A stretch of DNA of 64,000 bases, taken from the NCBI GenBank assembly GCA_918026815.1, contig CAKJVC010000030.1, positions 1,364,001 through 1,428,000 on the forward strand. The letters are read 5' to 3'. Below the pieces are notes generated by a model that saw only the letters and a program-made list of their open reading frames with translations, did not search any database and was not told the origin of the DNA. The translations under genes were made by a program, and so were the position numbers. The stretch is from Chalara sp. BL73 (lineage: Eukaryota > Ascomycota > Leotiomycetes > Helotiales). Positions within the stretch are counted from its first letter, which is position 1; every line of letters begins with the position of its first letter. Shown piece by piece: positions 11,103 through 20,320 of this stretch.

Positions 11103-12597
11103 TAGCCTACTCCTAAGTGATGCTGTCGATATGATCGATGTGCTTATCGAAAGCTTTAGCTTAGAGCTACCAAATCAGCCTATTTGCAACAGTGCTATTA
11201 GGACTATCGAGCTAGAACCTAGCTCCGACTCTATTGCTAGCAATTCTTTCGCGACGGAAAACTTTTTTGTCGCATTTGCTTCAGGCATCAACTTTTACCG
11301 CTCGAATCACAACTAAAACGGCAAGCGTACGGCTTTTAGTTTTTTCGCAACCGACAATAACAACAACGCGAAACAAGCACGTTTTGCAACAACAACAACA
11401 ATATTACAATCGGCACGCGAGCTAGTTTTACAAGCTCGTGATTTATTGATCCAAGCTAGCTTAGCTACGCAATTACGCGACGAGCAATCGAAGCTACTAG
11501 ATTTGCTAGAGATTTTTAGAGAATACACGGAACAAGGAAAATTGCGTACGGCGTTTACAATCATCACGTCGCAAATCGCCAACCTAGAATCGGCCACGCG
11601 TCAAATTGAGACCAAAGCTAAAGCATTAGCTAAAGTACCGATAGCTACAAGACTTGCAGCTACAGCATCTACAGCTACAGCATTCAAATCGACACCGTCG
11701 TACGCGTCGATAGCTACGGCTAGCAATATGCTTTCAAATAAGCTTCAGGAATGGACTTTAGTTCAGCTTAGATCAAAAGCAAAAGTAGCTAATTTAGTTA
11801 CTTCAAAAATTGAACTAAGCAAAACTAAAGTGCAAAAGCTAGTTTTGATCAGATTTCTAGACGCAAACAACACATTTTCGCTACTAGTATTACGGAATGC
11901 TTTCAACAACGCTTTCGCTCAAAAAAGCGTAAAAAAGCCGGTAGTCAATACTATCACAAAATCACTTGGCCAAAATCTAGTAGTTTTTACGACTAGCCAA
12001 TTTTCGGCACAATACCTACTCGACAAACAAGCTATTTAGCAACACTTAGTATCGTACAAACTAGCTCAAATCGACGAGCTTTGGCACAAAGTCGTGCTAC
12101 ATAATATTCCGACAGCCGACTTTAATACGCCTAGCGGCATGGAGCTAGTAATCGACGAAATCAAGACTTTCAATAAAAGTCTACAACTTATCGGAAAGCC
12201 GTATTGGCTGTCGTCAGCCGACAAACGGGCTAATTAACGTGCAGGATCTATCGTTGTTGCATTTGCTACAGCCGACGAAGCTAGTCGAGCTATTCGATAT
12301 CGGCTATTTATTGCCGGCATCAGCGTACGCGTAGAGAAATTCTATGCTACAGCGCCGACCACGCAATGCGGCAAATGTTAGGCATTCGGGCATATCGACA
12401 CACATTGCAAAAAATCAGCAAAATGCAAGCTTTGTAGCGAAGGTCACGTGACTAAGCAACATGCTTGTAATACGTGCAATACCGTCGGAGCCAAATGCAT
12501 TTACTTAGTGCCGACGTGCGCTAATTGCAAAGGCAATTATACAGCTGATGATCGAACATGCGAGGTTTTTACTTCAATTAAATCGACTAAGCTAAAT

Positions 12598-12604
12598 TAG
12601 CATG
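12598..12604 (+). promoter_or_regulatory. ORF1 stop - ORF2 start overlap region (TAG-C-ATG)
   Basis: ORF1 ends TAG and ORF2 begins ATG after a single base. The same spacing is present in copies A (7288-7282) and E/B (9711-9705). ORF2 therefore has its own ATG directly after the stop, which points to termination-reinitiation rather than frameshifting. Confidence 0.7.
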
Positions 12605-15600
12605 ATTAGTAGCAATACTAAGGTTTTACAAGTGAACTTCAACAAAAGTGCTGCAGCTACCGAATCAGCACTTCAGTTAGCTATTGAGCTAAAAATCGAT
12701 ATAATAGTAGTTCAAGAACTATGGCTAGTGCAACCAGCCGACAATGAGCTAGACTATTCGACAACACGCTTAATAGCTTATTCAGCATTTTTACAAATTT
12801 TGCTAGCCGACTTTTCATTCCGACCTCGTACGCTAGTTTACGTAGCGAAAAGCTATCGGCCAATAGTTACTATAGCAAGTACGTCACTACGTGACTCCGA
12901 CATGCTTGTAGTCGATATTGTCGAAAAAACGTTAAAATTGCAACTTCTTAATATTTACCATGAATCAGACCAAGCTAGATTAGGGCTTAAAACGCTAGAA
13001 CGGTGCTTGTATGCTAGAACGCTACAGCTAAGTACGATTTTGCTAGGCGATTTTAATACGTATTATTCTTGGTAGGATCTATTAGCAAAGCCTAGTTCAA
13101 ATGTCGACGAGCTAGTCAATTGGATCGAAAATCAAGAACTAGCGCTATTGAATACGCCTGGCGAAGGCACTTTTTTTCGACTGCACTTAGCTAGAGAATC
13201 GGTACTAGATTTGACTTTAGTTTCGAGCAATTTAGCTGAACTAGTCGACGACTGGCAAATTTTGCTTGACTTTGGCTCGGATCATTACGGCATCCTTTTT
13301 ACTATACGCGGAACTAGCACTAGCTCGGATCTCGACAATAATATGCAAACTAGATTCAATACGCAATTAGCTGACTGGCTTCGATTTTCCGAAGTTTTTG
13401 TTCGAGAAATCAAAAATAGCTCGATTTTGAGCAGTTCGGCTTTAGTTCAGCTTAGTACAATTGATCAAAGTAGCTCAGCCAGCTTGGAACTGCTTCAGGA
13501 TCCTAATTTGGAAATCGGACAAATCCTACAACACGCTAGCGCTAGCTATTCGGATATGCTAGTTACTGATTTTTTAGATCAAGCTGCGGAATCGCTTACT
13601 ACAGCTATTACTACAGCAGCAAAAATAGCGATTCCAATACAGAAAACTAGCGCTAAAGCCAAGCCTTGGTAGAATGACGAACTACGAGAATTACGACAAA
13701 CTATGCTACAGTGCAAACGACAGCTAGCACGTGATTCTACGGCACGTGATTCTAGTCAACAGCCAATACTTGATTCTAGTCGGAAACAGGAATATCTAAT
13801 AGCTCGGAATAGCTATTTTTTGGCTATTAAACGTGCAAAACGCAAGCATTGGAATCAATTTCTGGAAAAAGAGGATCCGCGATCAATTTACAAAGCTATG
13901 GCTTATACAAAGAATCGACAAACGGAAAGATTGCCGACTATATCAGGCTAAACGACGTTCCAAGGCAAAGCTAGTACGCTACGTAGCAAACTGTTCTTTT
14001 CGCTACCTATAGCAGCTAATTTAGCTTGGTACAATTATCGACTTAGTACTACGTGGGCATGGCCGAAACTAGCTATTTCGGAGCTTGAAAATGCATGCTC
14101 GGCAAAAATCAAAGGCAAAACGCCAAGTCCGGATTTAATCAATCAAGATATTATTCGCCAAGCTTATCGTACGGATCCGGAGCTATTTTATAGACTATTT
14201 GCTAGTCTATTGCATATCGGCTATCACCCAAAGTGCTGGAAACAAGCTACAGGTGTAATTCTCAAAAAGCACCAAAAACCGAACTACACGGATTCAACAG
14301 CATACAGAGTTATATCGCTACTAAATTGCTTAGGCAAAATCAGCGAACGCATTCTAGCTCAGCGACTTAGCTACTTAGCGGAAACAACTAGCTTATTACA
14401 CAATACGCAAATCGGAAGTCGCTTGAAAAAATCAGCTATCGACGCAGCAATGCTATTAACAAATGAAATACAACAAAATCGACTAGCAAAACGTACTACA
14501 ACAACGCTGTTTCTAGACATTAAAGGAGCATTCGATCACGTGGCCAAAAATCAACTACTAGCTATTTTGCAAAAGCTCGGCATGCCGACTAGCTTGATTT
14601 CCTGGGTGTCGTCATTTCTAGCTAATCGACAATTACGACTTTCGTTCGACAACCAACTAGAGCAATTCAGTACAATTGATACCGGCATTCCGCAAGGCAG
14701 TCCTATTTCGCCAATACTATTTTTGATCTACATACGAGACCTAGCGGCAAAGCTAGCTTCGTCGATTAAAATAGTGTCGTACATAGACGACATGTCATTG
14801 ACTACAGCATCGACCAGCCTACGGAAAAATGTACGCATACTAGAACGCGAAGTAGCTAAACTAGCTGAACTAGCGAGCTTGAATGCAATTCAATTTGATT
14901 TGGCCAAAACCGAACTAATCCACTTTACGACAGCTAAACTAGCTAGTACAATTAGCTTACGACTACCTGACAACAACGTCATACAGCCAAAAAAGCTAGT
15001 ACGCTGGCTAGGCGTTTGGTTCGATTCAGGGCTCACATTCAAGCAACACGTCGCAATACGTACTAGTCAAGCTAGATCTAGTTTTTATCGACTAGCTAGA
15101 CTAGCTAATACGGAGCAAGGTCTTAGTCCTTTTGCTATTCGACAATTGTACCTCGCTTGCGTGACTAGCGTGGCTGACTACGGAGCGATAATATGGTGGA
15201 AAGGTCAAGCACAATTTAGCCGACAATTACAATCATTACAGAACCTGGCACTACGCAAAATACTAGGTGTTTTCCGAACTAGTCCAATTTGCCCTATGGA
15301 GGTCGAATCGGCATTGTATCCCGCTAGCGTACGACTCAATGCTAGCGTACGACAATATGCTATTCGAGCTTTGAAGCTACCTCAAAATCACCCTATCAGA
15401 CAAGCTATACAAACAGCTACAGCCGGCACACAGCTAGAACGCATCGCTAGTTCAGCTAGTCCAGCTAGTTCAGCTAGTTCAGCTAGTTTAGCTAGTTCAG
15501 CTAGACTAGAGCACATACAACACTACAAGTACGCTCCATGGAATCGCACTACGCCGTACAACGTCGAAATCAGCTCGTTGTCAAAAGAGGACGCTACCAC

Positions 15601-16618
15601 AATGCACCAAACTAGCTTGAACCACTTAAGCTACCTTAGTACAATTATTTACTCCGACGCGTCGATGATTCCGAGCACCGAATCGACAGGTGTAGGAATC
15701 GGCTTCATTGCGCTACAATACGACAATCAAGGACGGCCTAGTACAATACATCGTAATATCGACAACATTGGCCAATCACAGCTAGTTTACAATGGAGAGC
15801 TAGAAGGAATCACGCAAGCTATCGAATACGCTAGTACAATAGCACAGCCCGGCCAAAACTACAATATCTATGCCGACAACCAAGCCGCACTTCACAGGCT
15901 AAAATCAGCTGACGACAATCCCGGCCAATCACAGCAAATACGCGCTAGCGTAGCTACGCTACATGCAATAGAAAAAGGAGCTAGTATTGCACTAAAGTGG
16001 GTTCCAGGGCACACGGATATCTATGGAAACGACCAAGCCGACAAACTAGCTAAACTAGCCACAACTATCGAACCTAGCACTACAACGACTAGTTTTGCGG
16101 TATTAGGCTGCGAAGCTAAAAAAGCTAGTATTGCGGAATGGAAAAATGTGCTAGCAAAGTACGACAGCAAGCCTAGTACAAATCCATTTACGTACAAAAA
16201 GCTATTTCCGTGGAAAATCAAGTCAAAAATACAACTACCGCGCGGAACGACTAGAGAGCTAGCTAGCTCGCTATTTCAACTAAAGCTCGGCCATGGCTAT
16301 ATTCGATCATATTTGCACAAGCTAGGTCATGTGACGTCTGACAAGTGTGTGTGCGGAACGAAGGAAACAGCTCAGCATTTGCTACTTAGCTGTAATGATC
16401 CTAAGCTAGTTTTAGCTAGATCAAAGCTCAAAAACGACCTTGGAGGAAACCGGCTTACAATGGCTTTATTACTCCATACAACAATCGGCATTGAAAAGAC
16501 GCTAGCGTTCCTTAAAGCGACTAGCGTCTGTACTAGACGGAATCACCTGAATAGGCTAGAGCGGGAACAGGAGCTAGAGGAGCTAGAAGCGCTAGGGGAG
16601 CTAGAAAGAGAGAAATAG
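12602..16618 (+). pseudogene. LINE C ORF2: endonuclease-RT-RNase H, three in-frame stops
   Basis: A single frame of about 1338 codons runs from ATG 12602 to the stop at 16618. Order: endonuclease (IIVVQELW, DFNTYYSW, SDHYGILF), RT (FLDIKGAFDHV, GIPQGSPISP, active-site YIDD at 14780-14791), RNase H (IYSDAS, GELEGITQA, IYADNQAAL, WVPGHTDIYGNDQADKLA) and a terminal CVCGTKETAQHLLLSC motif. Internal stops are TAG at 13073 and 13670 and TAA at 13949, each one transition from the expected Trp or Gln codon. The last 802 codons, from 14210, are open. Confidence 0.9.
15446..15499 (+). repeat. 9-bp coding minisatellite (GCTAGTTCA)6 in LINE C
   Basis: Six tandem 9-bp units based on GCTAGTTCA encode Ala-Ser-Ser/Pro/Leu repeats between the RT and RNase H domains of ORF2. 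The matching place in LINE A (near 4430-4450) has one unit. The expansion keeps the frame and so lengthens the linker without breaking the protein. Confidence 0.85.
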
Positions 16619-16732
16619 ACGTTCGCTACGATTTCATTTGTTTTGCTATTTGCTACAATTAGGGCTAGACCCTCAACATTCACTGGAATAGATTGACTAC
16701 CACCATTGCTTGTACATAAACTAGATAGGAAC

Positions 16733-16752
16733 GCTAGCGCCTAGGCGCTAGC
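16733..16752 (+). repeat. 20-bp perfect palindrome in LINE C 3' UTR
   Basis: This is the same self-complementary sequence as in LINE D, about 70 bases before the (AAT)n tail. Its conservation in two separately inserted copies suggests an element feature and not chance. Confidence 0.8.
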
Positions 16753-16786
16753 CGTGCTACATAGTCCTCGACTGATACAGCACGTT

Positions 16787-16791
16787 AAAAG

Positions 16792-16822
<31 letters not shown>
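16787..16822 (+). repeat. (AAT)n tail of LINE C
   Basis: About ten AAT units follow TTAAAAGG at the 3' end of LINE C. LINE D has the complement, (ATT)n at 9985-10005. A trinucleotide tail in place of poly(A) is known from I-factor-like LINEs. Confidence 0.85.
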
Positions 16823-16824
<2 letters not shown>

Positions 16825-18296
16825 TTGCCTTTGCAATTGGCGCACGTCGGCACTAAGTGAATGCATTTGGCTCCGACTGTATTGCACGTATTACAAGCAT
16901 GTTGCTTAGTCACGTGACCCTCGCTACAAAGCTTGCATTTTGCTGATTTTTTGCAATGTGTGTCGATATGTCCGAATGCTTGACATTTGCCGCATTGCGT
17001 AGTCGGCGCTGTAGCATAGAATTTCTCTACGCGTACGCTGATGCCGGCGATAAATAGCCGGTGTCGGATAGCTCGACTAGCTTCGTCGGCTGTAGCAAAC
17101 GCGACGACGATAGATCCGGCACGTTGATTGGCCCGTTTGTCAGCTGACGACAGCCAATACGGCTTTCCGATAGGTTGTAGACCTTTGTTAAAAGTCTTGA
17201 TTTCGTCGATCACTAGCTCCATGCCGCTAGGCGTATTGAAGTCGGCTGTCGGGATATTGTGTAACACAACTTTGTGCCAAGGCTCGTCGATTTGAGCTAG
17301 TTTGTACGATACTAGGTGTTGCCAAATAGCTTGTTTGTCGAGTAGATATTGTGCCGAAAATTGGCTAGTCGTAGTAACTACTAAGTTTTGGCCAAGTGAT
17401 TTTGTGATTGTATTGACTACCGGCTCTTTTACGCCTTTTTGTGCGAAAGCGTTATTGAAAGCATTCCGTAATGCTAGTGGCGAGAATGAGTTGTTTGCAT
17501 TTGGTGATCTGATCAAAACTAGCTTTTGCACCCTAGTTTTGCTTGGTTCAATTTTTGAAGTAGCTAGATTAGCTACTTTTGCTTTTGATCTAGGCTGTAC
17601 TAGGGTCCATTCCTGAGGCTTGCTTGTAGTCATATTGCTAGCCGTAGCGATAGACGCGTACGACGGTGTCGATTTGGGTGCTGTAGCTGTAGGTGCCGTA
17701 GCTATAGCTGTAGCGATAGGCACTTTAGCTAGTGCTTTAGCTTTCGTCTCAATTTGACGCGTAGCTGATTCTAGGTTGGCGATTTGCGACGTGATAATTG
17801 TAGACGCCGTACGCAATTTGCCCTGTTCCGTGTATTCCCTGAAAATCTCTAGCAAATCCAGTAGCTTCGATTGCTCGTCGCGTGATTGCGTAGCTAAGCT
17901 AGCTTGGATCAATAAATCACGAGCTTGCAAAACTAGCTCGCGCGCCGATTGTGTAGTTGTTGTTGTTGTTGTTGCAAAACGTGCTTGTTTCGCGTTGTTG
18001 TTGTCGGTTGCGGCAAAACTAAATGCCGTACGCTTCCCGTTTTGGTTGTCATTCGGGCGGTGAAAATTGATGCCTGAGGCAAATGCGGCAGAAAAGTTTT
18101 CCGTCGCGAACGGATTGCTGGCAATAGGGTCGGAGCTAGGTTCTAGCTCGATTGGCCTAATAGCACTGTTGCTACTAGGCTGATTCGGTAGCTCTAAGCT
18201 AGAGCTTTCGATAGGCACGTCGACGAGGTCGATATCGTCACTGGGTAGTGGGCTAAAGGCAAGCGCCTCCAAAAAGGGGTCAGACGCGCTCGACAT
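16821..18296 (-). pseudogene. LINE E/B ORF1: zinc-knuckle protein, best preserved copy
   Basis: The frame is open from ATG 18296-18294 to the C insertion, about 490 codons, with no stop. The N-terminal part is Ser/Pro-rich and a Thr run lies near residue 90. A helical segment contains SRDEQSKLLDLLEIFREY and IITSQIANLESATRQIETK. A region following it (KLVLIRSPN...QFSAQYLLDKQ) resembles the RNA-binding core of LINE ORF1 proteins. The knuckles are CGKCQAFGHIDTHC, CKLCSEGHVTKQHAC and CNTC...CANCKGNH. The run of Tyr read after these is the (AAT)n tail of C and not part of the protein. Confidence 0.85.
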
Positions 18297-18442
18297 ATCG
18301 ACCACAACAAAGCGTTTTCTACGCGCACCACGCGTCGAGCTGGCTATTGCTGGGAGGAATAGGCTAATGAGCTAGTTCTTCAAGTATTGCAAGTGTTGTT
18401 TGAACAAAAGAGGGGGGTCAAAATTTGGTTGTTGTGTGCGGA
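16821..18442 (-). mobile_element. LINE E/B, outer part (5' leader and ORF1)
   Basis: This is the 5' part of the minus-strand LINE that C interrupted. It has a leader of about 146 bp upstream of the ORF1 ATG (18296) and most of ORF1. Its 5' terminus differs from that of A and C: here a T-rich block with a CCCCCCTC run precedes the shared CAATACTTGAAGAACTAG segment, as in copy F, so it belongs to another subfamily. Beyond about 18442 the sequence is unrelated AT-rich DNA. Confidence 0.85.
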
Positions 18443-18788
18443 AATATATGTATTAAACAGTTCTGAAAGCGTAATAGCGACTTTACTTTTGGCACTGCGT
18501 CGAGTATTTGTAGTATTAGTTATAGTCGTGTAAATAACAAAATAACAAAAAAGAAAGTAAATTAAAAAGTAAATGTAAAATCGAAAGCTTTTTAATTACG
18601 CGAAACGTAAGCTTACAAGCTGCGACTTTTTCGAAAAAAAAAAAGTAAGCGAGCGCTGCTGTAAGTCGTCGAAAGCTTTTCAGCGCTTCGGAAACGATAT
18701 TTTAACTTTCGTCAAAAGTAAGTATTCGAGGTTTTTTAGGAAAATATTGGGCTTTTTCAGGCTGTTAATTAAAAAGAGCTATAGATAA
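18443..18788 (+). mobile_element. Probable interior remnant of a Ty3/gypsy-like element
   Basis: This is AT-rich DNA without a usable frame between the 5' end of LINE E/B and an LTR. I infer that it is the last part of the interior of the element whose 3' LTR follows. It directly abuts the LTR start, and LINE F sequence begins only on the far side of the LTR. No protein motif can be read, so the assignment rests on position. Confidence 0.45.
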
Positions 18789-18962
18789 TGTCACGGCACG
18801 CGCTGTGGATTTACAGATACAGAAGGCAACGGTGGTGCAATACGAGAATTTAGAGCTAAGGAAGGAAGAGGGAGCTCGAGGAGAGCAGGCTATATATACA
18901 CGAGGAGCTCGGGGAGCTAGGCTAATATGGATCACGTGTGCTTGGGAGCACGCGACGTGACA
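18789..18962 (+). repeat. LTR, 174 bp, TGTCACG...CGTGACA (gypsy-type)
   Basis: The ends TGTCACG and CGTGACA are inverted copies of each other, as in fungal Ty3/gypsy LTRs. A TATATATA box lies at 18891-18898 inside it. The flanking five bases (GATAA left, CGACT right) do not match, so it is not a simple solo LTR. LINE F ORF1 begins directly at 18963, which fits an insertion into F. Confidence 0.7.
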
Positions 18963-20320
18963 CGACTAGCTTCGTCGGCTGTAGCAAATGCGGCGACGAT
19001 AAATCCCGCACGTTGATTGGCCCGCTTGTCAGCTAATGACAGCTAATACGGCTTTCCGATAGGTTGTAGACTTTTATTGAAAGTCTTGATTTCGTCGATT
19101 ACTAGCTCTATACCGCTAAGCGTATTGAAGTCAGCTGTCAGAATGTTGTGTAGCACGACTTTGTGCTAAGGCTCGTCGATTTGAGCTATTTTGTACGATA
19201 CTAAATATTGCTAAATAGATTGTTTGTCGAGTAGAAATTGAGCCGAAAATTAACTAGTTGTTGTGACTACTAGATTTTGGCCTAGTAACTTTGTGATAGT
19301 ATTAACTACCGGCTTTTTAACGCTTTTTTAAGTGAAAACGTAGTTGAAAGCATTCCGTAATGCTAATAGCGAAAATGCGTTGTTTGCATCTGGTAATCTG
19401 ATCAAAACTAGCCTTTGCACTTTAGTTTTGCTTAGTTCAATTTTTGAAGTAGCTAGATTAGCTACTTTTGCTTTTGATTTAAGTTGAACTAAAGTTCATT
19501 TTTGAGGCTTGTTTAAAGGCATATTGCTAGTCGTAGCTATAAACGCGTACGACGGTGTTGATTTGGGTACTGTAGCTGTAAGTGCTGTAACTGTAGCTGT
19601 AGACACTTTAGCTAGTGCTTTGGCTTTCGTCCCAATTTAACGCGTAGCCGATTCCAGATTGGCGATTTGCGACGTGATAATTGTCGACGCTGTACGCAAT
19701 TTTCTTTGTTCAGTGTATTCTTTGAAAATATCTAGCAAATCCAATAACTTCGATTGCTCGTCGCGTGATTTTGTAGTTAAGCTAGCTTGAATCAATAAAT
19801 AACAAGCTTGTAAAACTAGCTCGCGTGCCGACTGTGTTGTTGTTGTTGCAAAACGTGCTTGTTTCGCGTTGTTGTTGTTGTCGGTTGCGAAAAAACTAAA
19901 TGCCGTACGTTTGCCGTTTTGGTTGTAATTCAAGCGGTGAAAATTAATGCTTGAAGCAAATGTGGCAGAAAAGTTTTCCGTCGCGAAAAGATTGCTAGCA
20001 ATAGGGTCGGAGCTAGGTTCTAGCTCGATTAGCCTAATAACACTGTTGCTAATAGGCTGATTCGGTAGCTTTAAGCTAGAGCTTTCGATAAGCACGTCGA
20101 TCATGTCGACAGCATCACTTGGAGGTGGGCTAAAGGCGGGCGCCTCCAAAAAGGGGTCAGACGCGCTCGACATATCGACCACAACAAAGCGTTATCTACG
20201 CGCACCACGCGTTGAGCTGGCTATTGCTGGGAGGAATAGGCTAGTGAGCTAGTTCTTCAAGTATTGCAAGTGTTGTTTGAACAAAAGAGGGGGGTCAAAA
20301 TTTTGTTGTTGCGGTGTGTG
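18963..20320 (-). mobile_element. LINE copy F, 5' leader and ORF1, 3' part cut by LTR element
   Basis: This minus-strand LINE 5' portion spans leader to ORF1. It starts near 20320 inside the ORF1 of LINE G and is cut at 18963 by the LTR. Its leader matches that of E/B in the GAGGGGGG and AAGTATTGCAAGTG parts. ORF1 starts at ATG 20173 (MSSASDPFLEAP) and is open for about 178 codons to a TAA near 19637, where E has CAA. More lesions follow. It is a mutated relative of E. Confidence 0.82.
19637..20173 (-). pseudogene. LINE F ORF1 N-terminal fragment
   Basis: This is the open part of the F ORF1. It aligns residue by residue with copy E: SSLKLPNQPISNSV for SSLELPNQPSSNSA, then FATENFSA and SRDEQSKLLDLLDIF. 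It stops at a Gln-to-stop change and the downstream frame has more stops, for example near 19210. Confidence 0.8.

Larger units (their letters stand above)
9933..12600 (+). pseudogene. LINE C ORF1, interrupted by LINE D and stops
   Basis: ORF1 starts at ATG 9933 (MSSASDLFLEAPAF) and is split at 9987 by LINE D, resuming at 11117. Stops follow, for example TAA at NHN*NG near 11314, TAG at AI*QH near 12036, TAA at RAN*RAG near 12235 and TAG at GKC*AF near 12378. All are explained by C-to-T or G-to-A change against copy E. The CCHC knuckle region is near 12360-12540. ORF1 ends TAG at 12598-12600, one base before the ORF2 ATG. Confidence 0.85.
9785..16820 (+). mobile_element. LINE copy C, full length, with LINE D inside
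   Basis: This is a complete non-LTR element with a 5' leader (9785-9932), ORF1 (9933-12600), ORF2 (12602-16618), a 3' UTR and an (AAT)n tail to about 16820. Both ends adjoin the 16-bp sequence ATGATTGCCTTTGCAA, the first two bases of which could also belong to the tail. This is a clear target-primed insertion into LINE E/B. Removing insert D and its target copy (1129 bp) leaves about 5.9 kb as the element length. It carries several stop codons. Confidence 0.9.

Noticed and set aside
16785..16830. Run of nine Tyr at the end of the LINE E ORF1
   Set aside because: It is translation of the (AAT)n tail of LINE C read on the other strand, not a protein feature.
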